A stretch of DNA of 23,217 bases, taken from the NCBI GenBank assembly GCA_964642235.1, contig CAZXOP010000019.1:1-23217 (forward strand), written 5' to 3'. This DNA comes from CAYSND01 sp964642235. Its GTDB lineage: Bacteria > Bacteroidota > Bacteroidia > Bacteroidales > UBA932. A program made the translations under genes and the position numbers. The notes below the pieces were generated by a model. The model saw only the letters and a program-made list of their open reading frames with translations, did no database searches and had not been told where the DNA came from. Below, piece after piece: positions 1 through 7,566 of this stretch; positions within the stretch are counted from its first letter, which is position 1, and every line of letters starts with the position of its first letter.

Positions 1-1517
1 TCTGATAATGAGAGTTTTTTCTTTTGGAGGATAATAACACCTCTTGAGTCTTTATAGATAATACTCTCTCCCCCATCTTCATCTGTAACTGTCTCTTTGG
101 TTAATGCTCCCGCAGGGTAGGTACCACTATATGTTATGGAGTGGTCTAAATAAGAGTATTGGAGCATAGGCACCTCTGAAACCACATTAACACTATAACC
201 ATAAACCACCTCTTTAGAGGCAGAGTGATAGGCGGCTCCGGCTTTCATAGAAGAGACTACACGCGAGAGTGGACTACCGTCATATTTAGTCACCGAGTAA
301 GCAGCGTCAGCCTCAGCCTCTGAAAAGTAGTTAGTATAAAAATTCTTCTGTGCATAAATTATGTTTTTTGAATAAGTGCTAATCATTGCCGGTAGGTAAC
401 CTTTACTTACCCTTCCCATGTCATCATAAATGCTAAAAACAGCAACATCCCTCTCCTGTGGGGCTAAATAGTGTAAATAAGAAACATACAGCCTCCCAAG
501 ACCATCAAATAAGTGTTCTTCTGACTTATACAGATAAGAAGTATCTATAAATGTTCTAATAGAAATGGAGTTTTTAATATATCCCCCATCTTTAGACAAG
601 AAAGTCGTAACAGAAGGGGTATATGCACTCTGCCCATCAGACGAGGCTACATAAAGTCGATAATATTTATTGGAAGAGGGCTCTACAAGAGTATCATCAG
701 AAGCGGTGGAACCTTGAATATTAACCCAACTGTTGCTATCATCAGAGACCTGCCACTGATAGAGATAAGGAGACTTCCCTCCGATATTCTCACTCTTTAA
801 AGATAATGTTAGGTATGAATTGTTCTCATAAGTTAATTTGGCAAAAGGTTCAAGTCTTACCTTTATGATTACGGTGTTAGAGTATGCTGAACCATTAGCA
901 TTGCTCGCATGCCTGCGGTAGTATTTATTAGTGGTGGAAATGGGGGGAGAGTAGCTTTCAGAAGTAGCCCCGGAAATAAGTCTCCAAGTACGAGGCTCGC
1001 CACTATTAGAAATATACCAGCTATAAGTGTATGGACCTCCTCCCCCTCCAAAGGCAGACATCTTAGAGGTTATAGGAGGAGGAGTAACACCCGGATATAC
1101 CATTTCCTCCGAAGAGACTATCTGACCACCACACAGTGCTGTACCAAACCCATCCTGTGTATATACAAGAGTGAATGAGCGCAACACTCCTTCTCCATAA
1201 TAAGAGACAGACAGTATCCCGCTGCGACTATTAACAGAGTAATTCCCTCCAAATGAAATTTTAAAAGTCAGCTTATTAGTCTCTATCTCTACCACCTCTA
1301 CAGAATCAACACTATTGCCTGAATCATTGTAAGTGCCATCATGAAACAGATAGGCTAAATCTCCGCTAACAGCAGGTGTGGCGGTGAGTATTAAGGTGAC
1401 ATCTTCTCCTGTATTAACAATCGTAGATTGTGTAGGATTAGTGCTATATGTAAACTGCCCACTAACTGTAACAGAAGAGAAAAAACACAAAAACAATATT
1501 ATTACCGTTCGTTTCAT
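1..1517 (-). CDS. Secreted RHS/DUF6443-type protein with Ig-like repeats (3' end outside window)
   Basis: Open reading frame of about 505 codons with no stop before the left edge, so the C-terminus is missing. It starts MKRTVIILFLCFFSSVTVSGQ, a clear signal peptide (about residues 1-20). Two Ig/PKD-like segments follow (about 145-220 and 225-305), each with a central Trp and a spaced Y-Y-R motif (SNKYYR, TNKYYR). At about 318-380 comes the segment typical of DUF6443 in Bacteroidota RHS proteins: RTFIDTSYLYKSEEHLFDGLGR, then IYDDMGRVSKGYLPA. Family knowledge: such proteins continue into YD repeats and an RHS core with a variable C-terminal tip, often a toxin. That part lies beyond base 1, so any toxin role is inference. 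It sits 10 bases downstream of the 951-residue RHS-like gene, with a strong Shine-Dalgarno sequence, so the two are probably co-transcribed. Start choice is firm because of the signal peptide and ribosome site. Confidence 0.85.
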   Translation of the reverse strand, partial: MKRTVIILFLCFFSSVTVSGQFTYSTNPTQSTIVNTGEDVTLILTATPAVSGDLAYLFHDGTYNDSGNSVDSVEVVEIETNKLTFKISFGGNYSVNSRSGILSVSYYGEGVLRSFTLVYTQDGFGTALCGGQIVSSEEMVYPGVTPPPITSKMSAFGGGGGPYTYSWYISNSGEPRTWRLISGATSESYSPPISTTNKYYRRHASNANGSAYSNTVIIKVRLEPFAKLTYENNSYLTLSLKSENIGGKSPYLYQWQVSDDSNSWVNIQGSTASDDTLVEPSSNKYYRLYVASSDGQSAYTPSVTTFLSKDGGYIKNSISIRTFIDTSYLYKSEEHLFDGLGRLYVSYLHYLAPQERDVAVFSIYDDMGRVSKGYLPAMISTYSKNIIYAQKNFYTNYFSEAEADAAYSVTKYDGSPLSRVVSSMKAGAAYHSASKEVVYGYSVNVVSEVPMLQYSYLDHSITYSGTYPAGALTKETVTDEDGGESIIYKDSRGVIILQKKKLSLS

Positions 1518-1523
1518 ATTATA

Positions 1524-1529
1524 CTCCTT
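1524..1529 (-). promoter_or_regulatory. Shine-Dalgarno site overlapping the upstream stop codon
   Basis: On the minus strand AAGGAG lies 6 bases before the ATG at 1517, and it overlaps the TAA stop (1530-1528) of the upstream 951-residue gene. This arrangement suggests translational coupling. It is notable because many genes in this phylum lack a clear Shine-Dalgarno sequence. Confidence 0.7.
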
Positions 1530-4383
1530 AAAATTTATATATCATGGTGTTAGTGATATGATTCTCTTTTTTAATACGAATCAGACGCCCAAAAGAGTCA
1601 TAAAAGTAGTTATTGACCCTCCCTGAAGGAGTTATTATCGTGTTTGTTCCGACAAGAGGAGTGTAGTCAAATAAACGCAACGAGCTACCTGAAATTTCTC
1701 GTAGGGAGTTTATCTGTGCCTTTGACAGCCCATATTCAAAAGGGAGTGCAGATGGGGGGAGAGAGAGTTTAGATAGCACCGAGCTATATAACACATTTTG
1801 TATAATAGCCAAAGGATATAATCCATTATATCCCCAAAGATATGTTGTAATAAGACCGTTTACATCTGTTGTTTGGGTAATATTACCCTGAGAGTCAAAA
1901 GAATTAAAGAGTGCTTCTGTTATATATGATAATGGAGCTGATAGTGGGTTGGTAGAGAGTATGGGGGTAGTAATAAGAGCAACATCTATGGAAAGGGGCT
2001 TTATCATCCCTGAGACTGCTTGATATTCGTATTTATTGGAAGAAGTTATATACTCCGTGTCATCCTTAACTATTGTATTTACAGAACTATAAGGATAGTA
2101 TAAAAGATGCTTTGTCAAAACCAATTGAGGAGCAGATGGAACTTCATAAAGATATTTAAACCATTTGCACCGACTCGTACCGGTAGTATCTGTAAGAACT
2201 ATACGCCTATATTGACCTTTTTCATTGTAATAATAGCGTTCGATAGAACGCGAAGAAGTACTATTGTCATAATAGTTTATAATCTCACGTTTTAATAAAC
2301 GATAATCACCGGTATATAACTTACCGCTCCACCAATACTTTCCGCTCCCTAAAATAAATGTACTATAATCTACACTTGACCCGATATTATCTCGAGCATA
2401 CATAATATGCTCTTCTTGCACAAGAGTGCCATCATTGCGATAAGAGCGAACTATGTAGGGTCTGCCACGAAGAAGATGATTAGAGTTTGGCAAGCGAAGA
2501 AGATTATTAATCAATAGAGAATCCGCTCCCTGTATAAATGGTGAAAAGGTCTTCTTTTTCTTCTTCTGACCGCTATAATTATCGGGACAGTTTAGATAAC
2601 TATTGTAAAAATATTCCGTACAAGAGCCGTCTGATAGTCGCTCTTTAACTTGTGAATATTCGATATGACCTCTGTCAAAAGTATTTGCGGGGAGCTGTAC
2701 AAATGGAACTAAAATGTTATTAATAGCATAATGGCGGGGAAAGGATAACATGATACCGGAGGAGGCACCATCTTCTGAAGTATAGTCATATCTACGTATC
2801 AATGTAGAGTGTAAAGCATCATGGTCAATAATTCTACTAACCCTCACACCTCCACATTCTGTTACATTATTAAATAAAGTAGAATAGAAATATAACCCTG
2901 CAAAAAAAGCAGATGACGGATCCCCTGTACCGCCCTGACCGTCAGGATCTATGGGCTGAACAGCACCTCCGCCGCTAACTCTCCTGAAAACGCCATATCG
3001 AGCGCGATTTGGTTCATAATCTATTTCAGTATATCCTCCCGTGGGGTATATCAAAAGCCTGAGAGTACCAAAAACACTATAATTACCGTTTGGCATTTTT
3101 ATATTAGAAGAAATAAACTCCTCTCCGGTAGAGGTGGCTCCGGTAGCTGCAATGAAATCATCACTATTATCATTCCGACCATTATAGTAGCCCCAAAAAT
3201 CTGTCGCATTAGATACTATATCGGGAAGAGTCCCCGAATCATTATAAAACATAGAATACCTTCCCTCTCCGGGGATATAAAGACTATCTAATATAAGGCG
3301 ATAATCCTTTGTGCGATAATACATGTTACAGTTTTTAATAGTATCAGAATTATACATAACCCTAATGTTATCCAACTTTAGAAGTGTGTGAACTAAACTA
3401 CGATATAATCCATTATTCCCAATATTGCTGTTTGATATCTCAGGTGATGCCTTTTCAGAATAATTAAAAACAAAGGAGGTGTTACCAACAGTTATACCGG
3501 AGAGATATGTAGTCTTAGTGGCATTTACACGCTTATACATGGTAGTAGGAATAAAACCACCGTTGTCAACAAGATTAAGTCCTTGAGAAAATGTTACAAC
3601 ATAGTTATTACGATTAGCTCCTCTCTTTAGCGAACCACAGTAAAGTTCCCCATTATTATACTCATAAATTACTTGTCTCCCATTAGGAGCAGTAACACTA
3701 TGTAACTGCCATGTTACTATAGTTGAGCTTTCATATACTATTTCATCACTATAACTCATCTCTGTTAAAAAATCATGAAGACCGGCAAGATTGCGCTCTA
3801 AAAAACGCTCCGCTCCTCCAAAAAGCCAAATATAACCATCCCCGGTAGTAATGGTAATAGTATTGACAGAACTGTCCCAGGAGATCTTATATGTACCATG
3901 ACTACCGGATGTACCATAAACAACAGCCTCACGAGAACCATTAAAATGAAAAGAGCCACTATGACCGGGAAAGGAGAAATGGAAAATATCAGATTCCGTT
4001 TCGCTCCCACCAACAGAATAACTATCTGTAGAACCATCGCCTATACCAAATCCTAAAAGCAAACTATCAGAATAAGTTACATTGTCATAATATCTAAAAC
4101 CGGAGAAGCCGTTCTGAAAATTACGCTCATCAGGAACTCCCCTTATCTCACGGGTAATACTTCCTCCGGCATTTAAGTACCAACCTAAACCAAGAATACC
4201 CGTTTGACGAAGGGGATAAAAACCATTAGTGCTGTAACCCATTGAAAGACTAAATTCAAAATCGGAATCCCTATAAGTATAAAAAGGAACTTCTAACTGC
4301 ATAGAACCATTGTAAAGGTTGGGAGAGTAACCACCATACTTAATAAAACTCCATGTCTGAGGGGTAGGCTCATAACCAACCAA
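1528..4383 (-). CDS. YD/SpvB-like RHS-associated surface protein, signal peptide interrupted
   Basis: 951 codons read from a TTG at 4383. The body is intact and resembles the large Bacteroidota proteins encoded just before DUF6443/RHS proteins. The N-terminus has WSFIKYGGYSPNLYNGSMQLEVPFY and a GILGLGWYLNAGGSITR stretch, like SpvB-type domains. The middle has IYPTGGYTEIDYEPNRARYG (about residues 445-465) and a GGVRVSRIIDHD segment. The C-terminus carries YD-repeat-like motifs (ITTYLWGYNGLYPLAIIQN; NYFYDSFGRLIRIKK near 925-940). The TTG start is unlikely to be genuine: the frame stays open upstream through SLFGQRVTSSFPRVPL to a TAA inside a signal peptide that begins with ATG at 4470. As read, the protein would lack export and the gene may be dead, although no other disabling change is visible in 2.8 kb. 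Alternatives are a base-calling error, or a very recent mutation. The exact role is unknown; a cell-surface or secreted role is inferred from the family. Confidence 0.75.
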   Translation of the reverse strand: MVGYEPTPQTWSFIKYGGYSPNLYNGSMQLEVPFYTYRDSDFEFSLSMGYSTNGFYPLRQTGILGLGWYLNAGGSITREIRGVPDERNFQNGFSGFRYYDNVTYSDSLLLGFGIGDGSTDSYSVGGSETESDIFHFSFPGHSGSFHFNGSREAVVYGTSGSHGTYKISWDSSVNTITITTGDGYIWLFGGAERFLERNLAGLHDFLTEMSYSDEIVYESSTIVTWQLHSVTAPNGRQVIYEYNNGELYCGSLKRGANRNNYVVTFSQGLNLVDNGGFIPTTMYKRVNATKTTYLSGITVGNTSFVFNYSEKASPEISNSNIGNNGLYRSLVHTLLKLDNIRVMYNSDTIKNCNMYYRTKDYRLILDSLYIPGEGRYSMFYNDSGTLPDIVSNATDFWGYYNGRNDNSDDFIAATGATSTGEEFISSNIKMPNGNYSVFGTLRLLIYPTGGYTEIDYEPNRARYGVFRRVSGGGAVQPIDPDGQGGTGDPSSAFFAGLYFYSTLFNNVTECGGVRVSRIIDHDALHSTLIRRYDYTSEDGASSGIMLSFPRHYAINNILVPFVQLPANTFDRGHIEYSQVKERLSDGSCTEYFYNSYLNCPDNYSGQKKKKKTFSPFIQGADSLLINNLLRLPNSNHLLRGRPYIVRSYRNDGTLVQEEHIMYARDNIGSSVDYSTFILGSGKYWWSGKLYTGDYRLLKREIINYYDNSTSSRSIERYYYNEKGQYRRIVLTDTTGTSRCKWFKYLYEVPSAPQLVLTKHLLYYPYSSVNTIVKDDTEYITSSNKYEYQAVSGMIKPLSIDVALITTPILSTNPLSAPLSYITEALFNSFDSQGNITQTTDVNGLITTYLWGYNGLYPLAIIQNVLYSSVLSKLSLPPSALPFEYGLSKAQINSLREISGSSLRLFDYTPLVGTNTIITPSGRVNNYFYDSFGRLIRIKKENHITNTMIYKF

Positions 4384-4470
4384 AGGAACACGAGGAAAAG
4401 AAGAAGTAACTCGCTGACCAAATAATGAAACAGTAGAAAGGAATTATAGAAATATGAGTAAATTTTTCAT
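4384..4470 (-). pseudogene. Signal-peptide-coding 5' end of the 951-residue gene, with in-frame TAA
   Basis: Translating from ATG 4470 gives MKNLLIFL, then TAA (4446-4444), then FLSTVSLFGQ, then RVTSSFPRVPLVGYEP, which runs in frame into the 951-residue ORF. Without the stop this is a normal signal peptide: basic n-region, hydrophobic core, and a small residue before Gln at the likely cleavage site. One substitution (for example TAA to TTA) would restore it. No good Shine-Dalgarno sequence precedes 4470. I infer this is the original start. Confidence 0.7.
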
Positions 4471-4490
4471 GCGTTTATAAGTTATTGTAG

Positions 4491-4510
4491 TGTAAATTAA
4501 ACTGTGTCAA
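4491..4510 (+). repeat. Left terminal inverted repeat of IS256-like relic
   Basis: Sequence tgtaaattaaactgtgtcaa. It pairs with 4771-4790 in inverted orientation with two mismatches. The outer boundary is approximate. Confidence 0.65.
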
Positions 4511-4512
4511 GT

Positions 4513-4541
4513 AATTTTAAGATCTTTAAAATCTTAAATTT
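4513..4541. repeat. AT-rich inverted repeat (hairpin) inside the relic element
   Basis: Arms tttaagat (4516-4523) and atcttaaa (4531-4538) are perfect complements around a 7-base loop, and the pairing extends outward with one mismatch. It sits just inside the left inverted repeat. It could be a weak terminator or cruciform, or simply AT-rich IS-end sequence. No function can be assigned. Confidence 0.4.
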
Positions 4542-4572
4542 TCTCCGCTAAGTTATAAATAAATTATGAGAA

Positions 4573-4731
4573 CTAATATTTAATGTAATATTTTAAACCT
4601 ATCCGGGAATAAAAAAGCGAGCTGTTGGGCTGTCTGTCCCCAGTTATGTACCGGCTGGGTCCATTTGCTCCGGACTTTAATTGCTCAATCGCCGAAGCTT
4701 TGAATTTTTCGTAATCAAATGAATCGCTCAT
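4573..4731 (-). pseudogene. IS256-family transposase remnant (N- and C-terminal pieces joined out of frame)
   Basis: From ATG 4731 a 52-codon ORF begins MSDSFDYEKFKASAIEQLKSG, which resembles the first 20 residues of Bacteroidota IS256/Mutator transposases (an FK..AIE.LKSGK-type start). From about 4666, shifted by one frame, the sequence reads KWTQPVHNWGQTAQQLAFLF, then PDRFKILH and TAA (4582-4580). This resembles the conserved transposase C-terminus (KW..P..NW....QL.I.F..R). The roughly 350 residues between, including the DDE catalytic core, are deleted. It cannot encode an active transposase. Family assignment is from remembered motifs; a protein search would settle it. Confidence 0.6.
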
Positions 4732-4770
4732 AATTCTAAATTGTGTTGTAAAATTAATTAATAATTTTAT

Positions 4771-4790
4771 TTGACACAGTTTAGGTTACA
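4771..4790 (-). repeat. Right terminal inverted repeat of IS256-like relic
   Basis: Sequence ttgacacagtttaggttaca is the inverted partner of 4491-4510 with two mismatches. Confidence 0.65.
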
Positions 4791-4840
4791 TTCTCGTACG
4801 CATTGACGAAGTCAGGAAAAACAAGGTAGAAGCAATTATA

Positions 4841-4993
4841 CTATTTATCAATATTATCTTTTTCATCATTTAACATTATTCTAAAAGTTTCATTCATTGA
4901 CTGATTTATTAAATTGAATAGGTCTCTATTAAAATCTAATTGACCCTCCTTATAATCGTGAGAGGCTATTATTGAGTGAGTTCTGTAATCCAT
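4841..4993 (-). pseudogene. Probable frameshifted continuation of the RHS tip
   Basis: A 50-codon frame from ATG 4993 to TAG at 4843-4841 overlaps the last 14 codons of the RHS fragment in another frame. It reads MDYRTHSIIASHDYKEGQLD and goes on to INQSMNETFRIMLNDEKDN. There is no Shine-Dalgarno sequence before the ATG. The overlapping fragment ends abruptly (LQNSLNNSLSRL). I therefore infer that this is the original C-terminus of the same tip, put out of frame by an indel near 4955-4975. An alternative is a small separate gene, for example an immunity-like ORF, which I consider less likely. Confidence 0.35.
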
Positions 4994-5633
4994 TTTTATC
5001 AGGGAATAAAGTTTTACCTAATAATCCCGTTTCCCCAGTAGAAGGTGCAATACCTCGACCATTATCATTTCCTATAAAATATTGATCTACCCCCAAATAA
5101 TTCATATAATGGCTCTTCTTGTTCCCGTTCTGATCAACATATTCATATCTGTCATTTAGCACCACATTTACAGTCATCTCAGAAAGGACCATTGTTCTGA
5201 GGGAATTAAAATTGTTACTATTACTTTCAATATTGACAAGACCATTGGCTTTAATTAGTCCATCTTTGTTGAACGAAATATACTGTCTATATTCTAAAGG
5301 TAATGTATTTAAAATCATCCGTTGAGCTTCATTCGAAACAGCAATTACTCTTCTACCATCTATGTCAATCATATTTATCGGACTATTTGCGCAATAGGTG
5401 TATGGTGTGAGTGAGTAGTATTTCTCCCCCATCGGGTCTTGATTCCACCATCTCCCTGTGGTTAGATCATAATGTCTTGCAGAGAAGTCATAGAGATTTA
5501 GTCCGTAGTGGCGGTCTATCTCTTTGCCACTGTATTTGTAGGGCTGGAGGTCAGAAGAGGTGTTGTCAGTGAAGAGTTCGCCGAATGGGTAGTAGTGATT
5601 TATCTGTTCGACTGTGCCATCCTGTTTCTGCAA
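4950..5633 (-). CDS. RHS repeat-associated core fragment with C-terminal tip (truncated, likely pseudogene)
   Basis: 227 codons from a TTG. Upstream, only five more codons are open before a TAA (5651-5649), so the 5' part of the gene is gone. Residues 13-93 are an unmistakable RHS core: HYYPFGELF, then PYKYSGKEIDRHYGLNLYDF, SARHYDLTTGRWWNQDP and YTYCANSPINMIDIDG. Family knowledge: this core precedes a hypervariable C-terminal tip. Residues 94-227 are that tip (for example VNVVLNDRYEYVDQNG and GETGLLGKTLFPDKNG); I cannot assign it an activity. The tip DNA is visibly more AT-rich than the core DNA, as expected for an exchanged cassette. The end at 4950 may itself result from a frameshift. It lies upstream of the two larger RHS genes, separated from them by the IS256-like relic, and has no recognisable ribosome site. 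It is probably a remnant of an older full-length RHS gene. Confidence 0.75.
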   Translation of the reverse strand: MQKQDGTVEQINHYYPFGELFTDNTSSDLQPYKYSGKEIDRHYGLNLYDFSARHYDLTTGRWWNQDPMGEKYYSLTPYTYCANSPINMIDIDGRRVIAVSNEAQRMILNTLPLEYRQYISFNKDGLIKANGLVNIESNSNNFNSLRTMVLSEMTVNVVLNDRYEYVDQNGNKKSHYMNYLGVDQYFIGNDNGRGIAPSTGETGLLGKTLFPDKNGLQNSLNNSLSRL

Positions 5634-5808
5634 ATTTAAGAATTTAAATTATCAGTATCAACTACTTTTCACTTTCTTTTACAGAATATACACTTTAATA
5701 CCTGTCAGAGAAATGGTGAATATTATAACATCTCGAGAAGTCAAATGTTCCTATATTAGTAACTCATGCGAAAAGTGAGATTTTTTACTCAAATATGAAT
5801 AAAAGTTT

Positions 5809-5816
5809 TAATTTTG
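5809..5816 (+). promoter_or_regulatory. Putative -7 promoter box of recJ (TAATTTTG)
   Basis: Matches the Bacteroidota TAnnTTTG consensus. It ends 6 bases before the recJ ATG, so a transcript from it would be leaderless or nearly so. No TTTG -33 box is present at the usual spacing. A more distant promoter is equally possible. Confidence 0.35.
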
Positions 5817-5822
5817 CAGGAT

Positions 5823-7556
5823 ATGTCATTAGATAAAAAATGGATAGTTAAGGAACCGGGCAATCCCGCACTTGTGCGCCAGCTCTCGGCAGAGCTTGGA
5901 ATCGATCAGGTATTGGCAAACCTCTTGGTTCAAAGAAATATTAAGAGTTATCAGGAGGCGCATGATTTCTTTCGCCCCGATCTCGCAAATCTGCACGATC
6001 CATTTCTTATGAAAGATATGGATAAAGCTGTCGTAAGACTTGAACAGGCCATCTCTTCTGAGGAGAAGACGCTTGTATATGGTGATTATGACGTAGATGG
6101 AACCACAGCAGTAGCCCTAGTTTATTCGTTTATTAAGAACTTTAACCCTAATACAGAGTATTACATCCCGGACCGATATGATGAAGGTTACGGGATTTCT
6201 TATAAAGGAATTGACTGGGCGATAGAAAACGGATATACTCTGATTATTGCTCTCGACTGTGGAATTAAAGCAGTAGAGAAGGTTAAATATGCGAAGGAGA
6301 ATGGAGTAGATTTCATTATATGTGACCACCATCTTCCGGACGATACTTTGCCCCCTGCAGTGGCAGTACTTGACCCTAAGCGGAGCGATTGTAATTACCC
6401 TTTCGATGACCTTTCAGGGTGTGGAGTTGGTTTTAAATTGGTACAAGCTTACGGGATAAAAAAGACATTGCCTTTTGAGTGGATTGCCACTCTGCTCGAT
6501 TTGGTGGTGGTGAGTATCTCTTCAGATCTTGTCTCCATAACAGGTGAAAATAGGATTCTCGCTTATTATGGACTTCAGAGGTTGAACGACTCTCCCCGAA
6601 GAGGGCTTCACTCCATTATAAAGCTTTCAGGACTTGAAAATCATAAGATTACGATAGATGACATTGTATTCAAAATAGGTCCCCGAATTAATGCAGCAGG
6701 AAGGATGGAGTCGGGAAGAACTGCGGTGGATTTGTTGATTTCGCGTACAGATGAGGAGGCTAAGAGTATAGGTGCGACCATTAATATCCATAACAATGAC
6801 CGTAAAAATGTAGATCGTGAAATTACTATAGAAGCGAGAGATATGGTTCGTAATGCCGAGGGGTTTGTGGATAAAAAATCAACAATAGTTTTCAATCCTT
6901 CATGGCATAAAGGGGTGGTAGGGATAGTTGCTTCAAGACTTGTGGAGTCTTTTTATCGTCCTACTATTGTTCTTACGCAGTCCAATGGGTATATTACAGG
7001 TTCTGCAAGATCTATTGCAGGTTTTGATCTCTATGAAGCCATTGAGTATTGTTCTGAATATTTGGAGAATTTCGGAGGACATACCTACGCAGCAGGGCTG
7101 ACTCTTAAAGCAGAGAATCTGGAGCCTTTCTGTAAAAAGTTTGAAGACTTTGTAAACAATAAAATCTCTGATGAGACTCTAACGCCAATTGTTAATATAG
7201 ATACTTATCTCGATTTTAAGCAGATAACTCCTAAATTTTTTAGGATCCTTAAACAGTTTCAGCCTTTTGGACCGGGCAATCTCTCTCCGGTTTTTATAAC
7301 TGAAAATGTATATGACAATGGGAACGGTAGAAGAGTAGGGGAGAAGGATGGGCATCTTAAACTCGAACTTATTCAGGAAGATGAGCCTTATCGCTATATT
7401 TCAGCTATTGCTTTTAATCGCTCTGAGCATTTTGATCATTTGAAAGCAGGGAATCCGGTCGATGTCTGTTACTCTATTGCGGAGAATTATTACCGTGGAC
7501 TTGCCAATATCCAACTTCGTGTAAAGGATATCAGAAAGCGTGAGGAACTTTTTTAA
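5823..7556 (+). CDS. recJ: Single-stranded-DNA-specific 5'-3' exonuclease RecJ
   Basis: 577 residues, normal for the family. RecJ degrades single-stranded DNA in the RecF recombination pathway and in base-excision and mismatch repair, in the cytoplasm. Numbered from the ATG: DHH-family motif I is DYDVDGTT (about 88-95), an LDCG motif is at about 145, the DHH motif (CDHHLPDD) at about 168-170, GRMESGRTAVDLL at about 294, and the DHHA1 signature GGHTYAAG at about 418-425. The C-terminal OB-type region follows (QFQPFGPGN, AIAFNRSEHF). A TTG three codons upstream (5814) is also in frame, but it overlaps the promoter-like box, so ATG 5823 is preferred. The gene is monocistronic and convergent with aroK, whose stop lies 10 bases beyond the recJ stop. 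All metal-binding motifs are intact. Confidence 0.95.
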   Translation: MSLDKKWIVKEPGNPALVRQLSAELGIDQVLANLLVQRNIKSYQEAHDFFRPDLANLHDPFLMKDMDKAVVRLEQAISSEEKTLVYGDYDVDGTTAVALVYSFIKNFNPNTEYYIPDRYDEGYGISYKGIDWAIENGYTLIIALDCGIKAVEKVKYAKENGVDFIICDHHLPDDTLPPAVAVLDPKRSDCNYPFDDLSGCGVGFKLVQAYGIKKTLPFEWIATLLDLVVVSISSDLVSITGENRILAYYGLQRLNDSPRRGLHSIIKLSGLENHKITIDDIVFKIGPRINAAGRMESGRTAVDLLISRTDEEAKSIGATINIHNNDRKNVDREITIEARDMVRNAEGFVDKKSTIVFNPSWHKGVVGIVASRLVESFYRPTIVLTQSNGYITGSARSIAGFDLYEAIEYCSEYLENFGGHTYAAGLTLKAENLEPFCKKFEDFVNNKISDETLTPIVNIDTYLDFKQITPKFFRILKQFQPFGPGNLSPVFITENVYDNGNGRRVGEKDGHLKLELIQEDEPYRYISAIAFNRSEHFDHLKAGNPVDVCYSIAENYYRGLANIQLRVKDIRKREELF

Positions 7557-7566
7557 CCCTTATTTT

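Larger units (their letters stand above)
4491..4790. mobile_element. Non-autonomous, internally deleted IS256-like element (about 300 bp)
   Basis: A 300-bp block is bounded by inverted repeats. Left end 4491-4510 and the reverse complement of right end 4771-4790 match at 18 of 20 bases (shared core taaactgtgtcaa), with weaker similarity for about 10 bases further in. Inside, on the minus strand, are a transposase-like N-terminus (from ATG 4731) and, in another frame, a transposase-like C-terminus ending at TAA 4582-4580. The whole middle of the gene is missing. This is the structure of a MITE-like deletion derivative. I saw no obvious target-site duplication. It lies 20 bases upstream of the RHS gene start at 4470, so it may have displaced or altered that promoter. 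Confidence 0.65.

Noticed and set aside
1378..1626. Plus-strand 82-codon ORF over the RHS gene junction
   Set aside because: Antisense to two clear genes, no family resemblance, and it spans the start and ribosome site of the real gene.
4490..4504. Sigma-70-like TTGACA ... TACAAT promoter reading out of the relic toward the RHS gene
   Set aside because: Spacing is about 15 bases and Bacteroidota do not use this consensus; mentioned only as context.
4491..4790. Target-site duplication flanking the IS256-like relic
   Set aside because: I compared the bases outside both inverted repeats and found no convincing 8-9 base direct repeat, so none is claimed.
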